DNA of 58,620 nucleotides from Lachnospiraceae bacterium UBA6403 (GTDB taxonomy: Bacteria; Bacillota; Clostridia; Lachnospirales; Lachnospiraceae): assembly GCA_002437435.1 (NCBI GenBank), contig DJPV01000038.1, positions 1 to 58,620 of the forward strand, given 5' to 3'. Below the pieces are notes generated by a model that did not search any database, had not been told where the DNA came from, and worked only from the letters and a program-made list of their open reading frames with translations. How positions within the stretch are numbered: position 1 is the first letter of the stretch; each line of letters opens with the position of its first letter. Shown here piece after piece: positions 45,147 to 53,028 of this stretch. A program made the position numbers and the translations under genes.

Positions 45147-45375
45147 ATTATAATTCTTATATCGCGGTTCCACCCTTTTTATTTCCTGTGGAAATATCTC
45201 ATTCATGATGATAACGGAATCACCGGACCGGATTAGGGCCGCTCAGAGCTGGTCTTCCTGAATGTTTCCTCTAAGATACTTCCACCAAATGTATCTCTCT
45301 CTGCAGATTCTTCGTTCAGTACTGTTCTCGTCAACACGTTATTCAAAGTATATTTCAACTGTTCTGCACTGTCAA
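45108..45375 (-). ncRNA. T-box leader of thrS
   Basis: A minus-strand leader of about 240 bases. The T-box sequence GGGTGGAACCGCGAT is at 45175-45161, directly before the terminator. An AGAGA/GGTGGAAG pair forms the distal part of stem I, and ACC in GAAGACCAGC is a candidate threonine specifier. The promoter is exact: TTGACA at 45375-45370, 17 bases, then TATACT at 45352-45347. Uncharged tRNA-Thr should prevent termination. Confidence 0.93.
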
Positions 45376-45454
45376 GTAGCTTTTTCCGCTTTTATAAACA
45401 TTTTTTCCTTTTTTCTTTTTGAATGTTTCAACGATTTTCCTATAATATTTAAGG

Positions 45455-46255
45455 CTATGGTCTCTGGCCAAGTCCACCTTCCAGCGTGATCGTCTCTCCT
45501 GTCATATATTTGAAATCAGGAGATGCAAGCTGTACACATACTCGTCCGATCTCAAGTTCGGCATCACCGAAATGACCCATTGGAGGTGTATGAACATTCT
45601 TATCAAATGCATCCGGATACGCATTCTTAAACTGCTCTAACTGTGCTGTCCATGCAAGCGGACATACGATATTTACATTTATGCCATCCTTTGCCCATTC
45701 CGTTGCTGCAACTCTTGTAAGACCACGGATTCCTTCTTTTGCTGCTGCATATGCGCACTGTCCAAAATTGCCGAACAAACCTGCACCGGATGCAAAGTTA
45801 ATAACGGAACCCTTGCTTTCTTTGAGGTATGGATAACATGCTTTCATATAATAGAAAGTTGCATACAATCCTGAATACAATGCCAGATTAAACTGATCTG
45901 TTGTATGCTCTGCAAGCGGAACACCGGATGCTGATGCCTGTGCATTATTTATTAGTACGTCGATACTGCCAAATGTGTTGATCGTCTGTTTTACAACATT
46001 TGCAACGACTGCCTCATTATCTGCTCCGGCAGATATATCTGCTGGGATTGCCAAAACTTTTATCCCATATAAGCGTTCCAATTCTTCTTTTGCATCTTCC
46101 AGCTTCTTCACGTTTCGTCCTGTGATCACGACATTTGCGCCTTCTTTTGCATACGCTGTCGCAATACCATAACCGATCGAGCCACATCTGCCATCACTTA
46201 ATACGGCACGTCCTCCACCTGTGACAATAACTGTTTTACCTGTTAAAAATCCCAT
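45455..46255 (-). CDS. SDR-family oxidoreductase
   Basis: A 266-residue short-chain dehydrogenase. The N-terminal NAD(P) loop reads TGGGRAVLSDGRCGSIGYGI, so about nine residues are inserted between TGGGR and GIG-like GYG. NNAQ replaces the usual NNAG. INFASGAGLFGNFGQCAYAA then AKEG holds the Ser-Tyr-Lys triad (Ser in FASG, Tyr in AYAAAK). Substrates in this family range over alcohols, sugars, steroids and fatty acyl chains, and context gives no guide. AGGAGG precedes the ATG. It lies between thrS and the EAL gene as a single gene. Confidence 0.88.
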   Translation of the reverse strand: MGFLTGKTVIVTGGGRAVLSDGRCGSIGYGIATAYAKEGANVVITGRNVKKLEDAKEELERLYGIKVLAIPADISAGADNEAVVANVVKQTINTFGSIDVLINNAQASASGVPLAEHTTDQFNLALYSGLYATFYYMKACYPYLKESKGSVINFASGAGLFGNFGQCAYAAAKEGIRGLTRVAATEWAKDGINVNIVCPLAWTAQLEQFKNAYPDAFDKNVHTPPMGHFGDAELEIGRVCVQLASPDFKYMTGETITLEGGLGQRP

Positions 46256-46360
46256 TTTCTGTTTCCTCCTTATATTTTTATGTTATTCTATACCTGCAGG
46301 CTGCTTTCTGGTCTTATACAGATATTCCAGCCTGTTTATAACTTATATAATGATTATTAT

Positions 46361-48070
46361 CTACTGTATCTTCCGGTCATATCCGCCCTCTGACAGCTTG
46401 CTTTCAAATGCTCTCTGTTCTAACGGTTTGTCATACAGATAGCCCTGTACACGATTACAGCCAAGTTCCAGAAGAAATCTTGCCTGCTCCTCGGTCTCCA
46501 CACCCTCGGTTATGACATTCAGATTCAACTGTCTTGCCATATGAATGATGCTCTCAATAATGATCCGATCCTGTGTGGAGAATGACTCATGATTGATAAA
46601 TGACCGGTCAATCTTGATCTCATTTACCGGAAAATATCGAAGGACACTCAATGTTGAACATCCTGTACCAAAGTCATCTATCGATGTCGCAATACATGCT
46701 TCAGACATATACCGGATAAAATCATACAGATCCTGCTGTTCACTTGCCTCAGTCGTCTCTGTCACTTCTATAATAATATATTCCGGATTGATATTATATT
46801 CCTTTATGATCTTTATAATACGGTCTGCCAATGTACGCGGATCATGTCCAACCCCTGAAATATCATTTCTCGATATATTCACAGATACAGGAACCGGCTT
46901 ATGGTCTTTCTCAATCCAGCTATTAAGTGCCTCACACACCCGTTTCAATATATATAGATCCAAATGAATGATGAATCCATTCTTTTCCATAATCGAAATA
47001 AACCGGAACGGTGGTATTACCTCTCCATTCCTGATCCATCTTGCAAGCGCTTCTGTTCCTACGATCTGACCTGTCCGGATATCAACCTTTGGCTGATAGT
47101 ACACCTGAAATTCGTGTTTTTCTAATGCTTCCGGGAGCATCTGCTCCATCTGCTGGGCAACTACTGTTTCTTCCTGCATCTTATCGGTTAAGAAAGCATA
47201 TGGAAGTTTGTGCTGTCTGGCATAACTGACTGCGATCGATAAACCATTCATGATATTCCTCGGATCTCTGTCTTTCTCTGTTACTTCATAGACTCCTGCC
47301 GCTGCTGCTATATATACCGGCACGATCTTTCCCATGTACTTCGCTGTTACCTCAACATTCTCCAAAAGTCCAAGGAAATCTGCAGTTCTGTCTTTCTTGA
47401 CCAGTGCCATGAAATTATCTCCTCCCAGATGAGCCAGCGTCTCATCTTCTGTCAGCCATTTTCTGACAGCAACTGCATAACGCTTGATCATCAGATCGCC
47501 TTCCGCACCACCATACTTATAGCTGAGCAATCCAAAGCTTTTCAGATTAAAATAAAATCCATTGTACTGATAGATCGTACGATTCTGAAAACGTTCCTTT
47601 ATGATTCTGACAAAGCCTGCACTGTTTGGAAGCATCGTGATCAGATTACAATAGGAATATTCTCTGGTCTTCCGAATCAGTCTGGATCTCGTCACATGAA
47701 GATACAATACCTCAAGGATCAGATCTATGTCTTCTTTTTCTTCCTCGTTCCATTCTACATTTTTATATGGAAATGCAGTCAATTCACAATATCCATTTTC
47801 TACCGCAGGAAATGTCTTCTGATATTTGTCTGTCTCTGAATACAGAACATCTCCTGCATAGAATATATCATGTCGGTCTTCGTTCTGTACAGATTTGATA
47901 TTTGCCTCAATGTGCAAATGTCCCTCTACCCTGCCGATCCTGATCCGCTTTGCCAGAGGTTCGACTGCTTTCCCAAATCCATCAAATGTATTCTCGACCT
48001 GTAGTAATTCCTGTACATACAGTTCTATATCTTTTTTCTTAATTCTCTCTCTGATATCATCCATTGTCAT
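46361..48070 (-). CDS. Cyclic-di-GMP protein with degenerate GGDEF and intact-looking EAL
   Basis: A 569-residue protein. Residues 1-150 are a soluble N-terminal region without membrane helix. The GGDEF domain reads AHLGGDNFMALVKK, with Asp-Asn in place of Glu-Glu/Phe context, so cyclase activity is unlikely. The EAL domain has GTEALARW (EAL as EALAR), DDFGTGCSTLSVLRYFP and EGVETEEQARFLL, so the phosphodiesterase residues are largely present. It probably degrades cyclic di-GMP or senses GTP through the GGDEF half. It is monocistronic. Its role in attachment or motility is not indicated by the neighbours. Confidence 0.88.
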   Translation of the reverse strand: MTMDDIRERIKKKDIELYVQELLQVENTFDGFGKAVEPLAKRIRIGRVEGHLHIEANIKSVQNEDRHDIFYAGDVLYSETDKYQKTFPAVENGYCELTAFPYKNVEWNEEEKEDIDLILEVLYLHVTRSRLIRKTREYSYCNLITMLPNSAGFVRIIKERFQNRTIYQYNGFYFNLKSFGLLSYKYGGAEGDLMIKRYAVAVRKWLTEDETLAHLGGDNFMALVKKDRTADFLGLLENVEVTAKYMGKIVPVYIAAAAGVYEVTEKDRDPRNIMNGLSIAVSYARQHKLPYAFLTDKMQEETVVAQQMEQMLPEALEKHEFQVYYQPKVDIRTGQIVGTEALARWIRNGEVIPPFRFISIMEKNGFIIHLDLYILKRVCEALNSWIEKDHKPVPVSVNISRNDISGVGHDPRTLADRIIKIIKEYNINPEYIIIEVTETTEASEQQDLYDFIRYMSEACIATSIDDFGTGCSTLSVLRYFPVNEIKIDRSFINHESFSTQDRIIIESIIHMARQLNLNVITEGVETEEQARFLLELGCNRVQGYLYDKPLEQRAFESKLSEGGYDRKIQ

Positions 48071-48296
48071 GGGTGATCCTCCCTCTCATTTTTACTGCTG
48101 TATACTCCGAAAATTATTATTTTACATACAAACAATCATATGTTTATTATAACATGCTTTTCTCTTTTATGGAAAAAAAGATATCTTTTTGATAGATTTT
48201 GAATAGGTTAGAATTTATACGGTATGAACTGATTATCAAATTCGTTTACGCACCTGTTAAGAAATTCAAAATAAAGATGACGGAGGTTAAATAATT

Positions 48297-48540
48297 ATGG
48301 GAAAAACAATATTTGAACAAATGGGCGGTACATACGAACAGCAAGGCGACTACTTAATTCCTTGCCGACATTGATAAGCAGGCAGAAGAAATGTTCTCAC
48401 GGCTAGTAAAACAGATGGTGGCACGTGAGGGCGTGACCGAACAACTTGAAGCCAACAATCAAATGGAATGGGTCGCACGGATGAACAACATCCGTAGCAA
48501 AGCCACAGAAATCGTGAATCACGATTTAATTTACACCTAA
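48297..48540 (+). pseudogene. tnpV remnant with internal deletion and frameshift
   Basis: The start MGKTIFEQMGGTYEQQGDYL matches TnpV-type proteins of clostridial transposons, behind CGGAGGT. After DYLIP the frame is lost. Reading on in the next frame gives LADIDKQAEEMFSRLVKQMV and an intact C-terminus (AREGVTEQLEANNQMEWVAR ... NHDLIYT) to TAA at 48538-48540. About 40 codons of the middle are missing, probably by recombination between short direct repeats (CTTGCC is at the junction). It marks the left end of the accessory island. Confidence 0.75.
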
Positions 48541-48550
48541 CAGCGCTGAA

Positions 48551-48583
48551 TGTGTGCAGGAAATTTAATACTTCCTGCACACA
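48551..48583. terminator. Terminator after tnpV remnant
   Basis: Perfect 12-bp stem TGTGTGCAGGAA / TTCCTGCACACA with a nine-base loop. On the plus strand TTATCATTTTTTG follows, and the hairpin lies next to the end of the convergent membrane-protein gene. Confidence 0.8.
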
Positions 48584-48587
48584 CTTA

Positions 48588-49118
48588 TCATTTTTTGTTT
48601 GCCCAAAAAGTAAGATACATTTGAGCAACCGATTCAAGCAACACGAGTAATATATGTAAAATAATAAAGATACAGATAGCCGTAATGTATTTTAATGTTA
48701 CAATCGATAAAATATTCTGCATTAGAGAAATTGCGATAAGTCCTACTAAATATATAATCTCAATAATAACATTATAAGCTATATTAGAAAGTAAAATCTG
48801 AAATAAGGATAATTGCTTTCCATTAACCGGCTTATATTGCTTTTTGTTTGACTCGGTTTCTTTTAAGCATTGTATATTCTTGTTGTCCGCAGATACTAAA
48901 ATTGTAATAATCGCTACAGAAAAAGAAATTAGAATTGCCACAATATTTATCTGTGTATCTATAAATCCCGAAAAAGTCGATATAACTTTTTCTGAATTAC
49001 CGATATTGAAAAACATAGATAATAATAATGAAATCAAAGCAATTAGTATTGGGATGAGGAATTTAATAAAGACCTTTTTTCTTGATTTTTCCTGTTGTCT
49101 TATTTTGAGAGTTATCAA
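48588..49118 (-). CDS. Four-helix membrane protein of the accessory island
   Basis: A 176-residue protein with TTG start, overlapping the previous gene by 56 bases. It has about four hydrophobic helices: FIKFLIPILIALISLLLSMF, the second in INIVAILISFSVAIITILVS, then two near the C-terminus. A charged cytoplasmic loop (CLKETESNKKQYKPVNGKQL) separates them. I recognise no domain name. The four-helix topology with a small soluble partner upstream recalls membrane effectors of two-gene phage-defence systems such as KwaA, but no motif proves this. Confidence 0.45.
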   Translation of the reverse strand: MITLKIRQQEKSRKKVFIKFLIPILIALISLLLSMFFNIGNSEKVISTFSGFIDTQINIVAILISFSVAIITILVSADNKNIQCLKETESNKKQYKPVNGKQLSLFQILLSNIAYNVIIEIIYLVGLIAISLMQNILSIVTLKYITAICIFIILHILLVLLESVAQMYLTFWANKK

Positions 49119-49389
49119 AATAGGCTTGTATCAAATTATCAGGAAATCTTTTAGCACCTTTGGGGCGTTTAAGACATATTTCAACTTCATCAGCAATATC
49201 ATTTCTTCCAGCAAACATCATAAAATCGTCCTTGATATCTTCCTTGCTTACTACCAATTTCAACACTGACATAGTTTTCGCCTTTTTAATCGATGAAAGA
49301 AAATCCTCTCCGGGCATGATTTCATATGATATTGAGTAATGATATTTATCGTCAGTATCTTCATTGTAATTAATGAATTGAGTGTTCAA
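49063..49389 (-). CDS. Hypothetical cytosolic protein, probably truncated
   Basis: A 108-residue frame starting at TTG (MNTQFINYNEDTDDKYHYSI). The core VLKLVVSKEDIKDDFMMFAG then RNDIADEVEICLKRPKGAKR looks like the interior of a larger protein, and the frame begins right where a methylase scrap ends. Its end (KIKKKGLY) overlaps the start of the membrane gene. It may be the C-terminal half of a two-gene system that lost its N-terminus. No family was recognised with certainty. Confidence 0.35.
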   Translation of the reverse strand: MNTQFINYNEDTDDKYHYSISYEIMPGEDFLSSIKKAKTMSVLKLVVSKEDIKDDFMMFAGRNDIADEVEICLKRPKGAKRFPDNLIQAYFDNSQNKTTGKIKKKGLY

Positions 49390-49511
49390 ATAGTCAACGA
49401 TTTACTATGCCTATATCCATCTTCTTTGACAACATAAGCATCATCATAAATAAAATCTTTACTGCCAGTATTGTATGGCGGATCTATGTAGATAAGATCA
49501 ATTTTTCCCTC
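49386..49511 (-). pseudogene. DNA adenine methyltransferase scrap (DPPY motif)
   Basis: Between two genes a frame of about 40 codons reads REGKIDLIYIDPPYNTGSKD then FIYDDAYVVKEDGYRHSKSL, ending TI and TGA at 49388-49386. LIYIDPPYNTGS is motif IV of type III (Mod) N6-adenine methylases. Before and after it the sequence belongs to other genes. It is an isolated fragment of a methylase caught between the AbiE toxin gene and the next frame. Confidence 0.7.
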
Positions 49512-49513
49512 CC

Positions 49514-50409
49514 TTATATCCACTCACCATTAGTGGTAAACCATTTTTCAGTAAATTCTTTATCTCCGACCGCCGCTGTAAATGGTTTTGTCAGGAACTC
49601 TTTTATTGTTTTTAGCACTGTACTGTAATCATCCGTTTTGGTATCTATTTTACGGATAAATGCCTTCCACTTCTTCTGCATAGCGTCATCGTTGTCAAAA
49701 GTCATAACCTGTTCAAACTGTTCAATCGTAAAACTATGTCCACGGTTTTCAAATGTCTTTTTTAGCGCTTCGGTCAGCGTTGCACCGTCAAAATCAAATT
49801 TATTAGCAAGATAATAAATATCGTAATAGTCTTTCATTCGGCTGGAAAACTCCATCAAACTGAGGATTGCATCAATTTTCTCAGCAACAGTTGTTTCGAT
49901 GGAATAAGTATTGATTGTCGGCGAAACAAAACCATTAAGCTGAGTGGGGATTTTTCTTTTTTCTGCTTTGGAACAATGATATCGCCAACACCAAAATCAA
50001 TGCCAAAGGGTGTGCGAGTATTTTTAATATGAGCGACCATTGAAGCACCTATGCCGGCATATTTTTTGGCAACAGCAATAGGTGCAATATCTTTGATTTC
50101 AAAGGTAATAAAATCATTTCCAGTTTCAGTTGCGATAATCTCTTCAAGAATTGCTTTTAACTGTTCAGGAGTGTTGGGCATCCGACGCAGTAGAAAATCT
50201 ACATCAACAGTTACACGGCTGTCAAAGTCAGTGAGGGAGTATAAGAATAAACCACCTTTCAGCACAAGGTTTTCAGCATATTTGGATTTTTCCAAACGCC
50301 GCAAAAATTCTTCTTGGCAAAAGAGTTGCAAGCAGAGTTGATAACTTCTTCCACTTTCACCAGCTTTGTTTTTGAGCCGTGCAAGCACGGATGCAGCTAT
50401 ATCAGCCAT
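49514..50409 (-). pseudogene. AbiEii toxin (nucleotidyltransferase), frameshifted
   Basis: The first frame (50409-49855) has MADIAASVLARLKNKAGESG and the nucleotidyltransferase core NLVLKGGLFLYSLTDFDSRV then TVDVDFLL. Near 49950, in a run AAAAAAGAAAAATCCCC, the frame must shift by one base. Then it continues IPTQLNGFVSPTINTYSIET into the second frame, whose MEFSSRMKDYYDIYYLANKF is the AbiEii C-terminus, to 49514. The total of about 298 codons equals the usual full length. Antitoxin and toxin overlap by eight bases. The toxin is therefore off, unless slippage or a sequencing error is involved. Confidence 0.85.
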
Positions 50410-51007
50410 TAAGCAATACCTCCATTACATTCATAACTTTTGTATAAAGCTTCATTTCCTTTGCGTATTTAGACAAATTTACAAGATTTTTTTTTTCGTC
50501 AGCGGCATAGGCATTGACAGCCTTATTAAAAATTTCATTGTCAAGTTTTGTGCGGTACTTAAAACAATCGCATATTGTTCGCTCACGGTCATACACAGAT
50601 AATATTACACCGTTAAAATCGCTTATGGACTTACCTACATCTAAAAAATTCTTTTGAATATAGTAAGCCTTCATCGGAAATTCTTCAATGTTCTTTACGG
50701 TACGGGACGCTGTTCTCGGTACAGCGATTGACCATTCACGGGGAGAGAAATCACTATATCCGTAGTGAAACAAGGCGGACTCTACACAAATAATTCCCTG
50801 TGGAAGGAGTTCCCGTATGAGCTGTTCTTCTGTAATATTTTTACTTTGGGGGAGTTGATAAAATCCTCTGCGAATTCTTTCAATGACTCCTTCTTTACAA
50901 AAAGCCGCCACCTCGTATTTATTTATCCCGTTAGCGGCAAAATCTGAAGTTTTTGCAATACCGCCGTTATTTTCAATTATCATTTTTAAAATTTCTTTTT
51001 TACTCAA
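50402..51007 (-). CDS. AbiEi-type antitoxin/transcriptional regulator
   Basis: A 201-residue protein with TTG start. The N-terminal winged helix reads ILKMIIENNGGIAKTSDFAA then NGINKYEVAAFCKEGVIERI. The C-terminal part has QGIICVESALFHYGYSDFSP and YDRERTICDCFKYR, typical of AbiEi. AbiEi antitoxins are type IV: they repress the operon and counteract the AbiEii nucleotidyltransferase without binding it. It is intact, while the toxin downstream is frameshifted. Its promoter is well defined upstream. Confidence 0.88.
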   Translation of the reverse strand: MSKKEILKMIIENNGGIAKTSDFAANGINKYEVAAFCKEGVIERIRRGFYQLPQSKNITEEQLIRELLPQGIICVESALFHYGYSDFSPREWSIAVPRTASRTVKNIEEFPMKAYYIQKNFLDVGKSISDFNGVILSVYDRERTICDCFKYRTKLDNEIFNKAVNAYAADEKKNLVNLSKYAKEMKLYTKVMNVMEVLLNG

Positions 51008-51338
51008 GCAGGCACCAACTTTCTACACACAAGAAATAAATAATGTACGCTGTTATTATACCATACGGTTTTGGGAATATCAATAACTATGTGTAGACAT
51101 TGTTCAAAATTTGTGTGCTAAAAGTAAGCAAAATATTAAAAAAATAGATAGTATTCCCTGCTTGCCGAAAAAATATTCAAAAAAGCATTGGCAAACATAT
51201 GTTCTGAAGTATATAATAAAGTACTCTCACAGGAGAGCCACAACTGAATAGTATTTTTATCACACGAGGATTAAACAGACGACTTTAAGTCGGACAAAGT
51301 TTGCGATATGCCAAGCGAAAATATCGCCGCTTCCGCCA
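51008..51338. other. Gap between AbiE operon and relaxase remnant
   Basis: Apart from the AbiE promoter the stretch has no recognisable gene. TTGCC at 51160 and GGCAA at 51191 are complementary but isolated. The right half (51270-51338) seems to lead into the next fragment without a start codon of its own. Confidence 0.35.
51055..51083 (-). promoter_or_regulatory. AbiE operon promoter
   Basis: On the minus strand TTGATA at 51083-51078, a 17-base spacer and TATAAT at 51060-51055. The first transcribed base would lie about 40 bases before the AbiEi TTG. Confidence 0.75.
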
Positions 51339-51527
51339 ATGCTTTTGGTACTGTTGGCAGACGGAAAGCGAGCAAACAGTACCGTCTTTGATTTCAAAGC
51401 CGGTTACATGAATGTGATGGTATGTGAAGATAAAATTACTGCGGATACAGAAGAAAAAATTATCGCACTCATTGACAGTATTACCGAAGAACTGATACTG
51501 CCCCGGCGTGAAAAGGTGGTGATATGA
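51339..51527 (+). pseudogene. Fragment of a conjugative-element gene upstream of the relaxase scrap
   Basis: A frame of 62 residues reading LLADGKRANSTVFDFKAGYM then NVMVCEDKITADTEEKIIAL and ending PRREKVVI. The stop TGA is followed by the GTG of the relaxase fragment after one base, so the two were coupled genes. The N-terminus has no ribosome binding site, and the open frame extends upstream without a start, so it is truncated. I do not recognise a family. Confidence 0.4.
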
Positions 51528-51528
51528 C

Positions 51529-51711
51529 GTGGCTACAACGGGATTTTGGCCTGTTAAAAGCAGGCTCAAAGAAGTAATCGACTATGTAGAAAATCCTGAT
51601 AAGACCATAGACAGAAAATATGTGGACAGCGATTTGTACGCAGCCTTGCAGTATGCGGCAGACGATAAGAAAGCCGATAAGCGTATGTATGTGTCGGGTA
51701 TCAACTGCAAT
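51529..51711 (+). pseudogene. Relaxase (MobA/MobL type) N-terminal scrap
   Basis: From GTG 51529 (AAAGGTGG upstream) the frame reads MATTGFWPVKSRLKEVIDYV then ENPDKTIDRKYVDSDLYAAL, ending at MYVSGINC. This is the start of the relaxases of Lachnospiraceae conjugative elements, which go on for about 450 residues. Beyond 51711 the text changes to unrelated DNA. It marks the right end of the accessory island. Confidence 0.75.
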
Positions 51712-51744
51712 GCAAATACAAATACTGTTCTGTACCGTAAACGA

Positions 51745-52080
51745 TCACACAACAGGATCACCCTTGCTCCAAGAATTCCTCCAAGTTCCACATTTTGTAT
51801 GATTGGAATCCACCAGATCCCCGGTAATAACGATAATCTCCGGCGAACAGCTTCGTATGGTTTTCAACAACTTCTTATTTTCTTTTCCAAATGCAGCGTT
51901 GTGCAGATCCGAGATCTGCACAATCCGGTATCCATCGAGATCCTCTCCAAGCTTCTCTGATTCATATGTATATGTAGTGAGCACCAGATGCTTATTCTGA
52001 TACAGGCAAAATGGAATCAGTATAATGATTATAAGTATCAGAATCAGGATCTTTTTATGTGGTATTTTTTTCATCTTCAT
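51745..52080 (-). pseudogene. Metallophosphoesterase, truncated at its C-terminus
   Basis: A 111-residue frame. A membrane anchor at residues 11-27 is followed by YRIVQISDLHNAAFGKENKK (metal motif DxH) and IIVITGDLVDSNHT (GDxxD). Normally GNHE and two His motifs complete a 270-residue protein. After SNHT the frame runs into unrelated residues and stops, 34 bases from the relaxase scrap. The rest of the gene was probably lost when the island arrived. The 5' end is intact and downstream of the terminator of the ABC operon. Confidence 0.75.
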
Positions 52081-52172
52081 CTATTCACGGTCACAAATAA
52101 CCGCTCCCATCTTTTATCTATCGTCTTTGCCCTGCGATACTTCCTGCCTGTAATATTTTGATACAAAAAATA

Positions 52173-52225
52173 ACGCACGACAAATCTTATTCCTCTTATA
52201 GGATATGAAATCATTTGTCGTGCGT
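52173..52225 (-). terminator. Terminator of the amino-acid ABC operon
   Basis: ACGCACGACAAAT (52173-52185) pairs perfectly with ATTTGTCGTGCGT (52213-52225); loop 27 bases. TATTTTTTG follows on the minus strand. Confidence 0.9.
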
Positions 52226-52236
52226 CAAATAAATAA

Positions 52237-53016
52237 TTATGAATATGATGATAAAAACTGCTTCGTACGTTCCTGCGTCGGATTGTCAAATACCTGTTCC
52301 GGTCTGCCCTGTTCAAGTATATATCCATCATCCATGAATATAACCTGACTTGCCACGTCTCTTGCAAATGCCATCTCATGAGTGACAATTATCATCGTTG
52401 TCTTTTTCTCTGCAAGATTTCTGAGAACCTTCAGCACTTCGCCGGTAAGCTCCGGATCAAGAGCTGATGTCGGCTCATCAAAACACAGGATATCCGGCTG
52501 CATAGCAAGTGCTCTTGCGATCGCAACTCGCTGACACTGACCACCTGATAACTGATGTGGATAATTGTTCATCCGGTCTCCCAGTCCCATCTGACGCAGA
52601 AGATCTTCGCCCTGTGCTCTTATCTCATCCAGTATATTCTTTTTATTTGCCTTATAGTCCGGTCTTTCCTTTGCCAGAAGCTCCCTTGCCAGCATAACAT
52701 TCTGAAGTGCTGTGTACTGCGGGAACAGATTAAATGACTGAAATACCAGTCCAAAGTGCAGCCGCTTCTTCCGAACCTCTGACTCCTTAAGTGTTTCCGG
52801 TTTATCCGTATCGAGAAGAATCTCATTATTTACACGGATAATTCCGTTATCCGGCATCTCAAGGAAATTCAGGCAGCGAAGCAATGTAGTCTTACCGCTT
52901 CCTGATGATCCTATGATCGACAGAACCTCTCCCTGCTCCAATGAGAAGCTGATATCCTTAAGTACATCCGTCTTACCAAACTTCTTTTTTATATGTTCAA
53001 CCTCTAATATCGCCAT
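52237..53016 (-). CDS. Polar amino-acid ABC transporter, ATP-binding protein
   Basis: A 259-residue ATPase of the GlnQ/HisP type. Walker A GSSGSGKTTLLRCLNFLEMP, Q-loop FQSFNLFPQYTALQNVMLAR, signature LSGGQCQRVAIARALAMQPD and Walker B ILCFDEPTSALDPELTGEV are intact. Like all members it has the extra 'MAFARDVASQVIFMDDGYIL' strand. It energises uptake with the permease and the binding protein, in the order binding protein, permease, ATPase. GAGGAGGAG precedes the start. The amino acid is not determined. Confidence 0.95.
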   Translation of the reverse strand: MAILEVEHIKKKFGKTDVLKDISFSLEQGEVLSIIGSSGSGKTTLLRCLNFLEMPDNGIIRVNNEILLDTDKPETLKESEVRKKRLHFGLVFQSFNLFPQYTALQNVMLARELLAKERPDYKANKKNILDEIRAQGEDLLRQMGLGDRMNNYPHQLSGGQCQRVAIARALAMQPDILCFDEPTSALDPELTGEVLKVLRNLAEKKTTMIIVTHEMAFARDVASQVIFMDDGYILEQGRPEQVFDNPTQERTKQFLSSYS

Positions 53017-53028
53017 ACAGCTCCTCCT

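Noticed and set aside
51529..51960. Full 143-residue forward frame starting with the relaxase N-terminus
   Set aside because: Only the first 61 residues are relaxase; the rest is the antisense of the metallophosphoesterase gene.
52077..52388. Minus-strand 103-aa frame
   Set aside because: It overlaps the end of the ABC ATPase gene in another frame and crosses the terminator.
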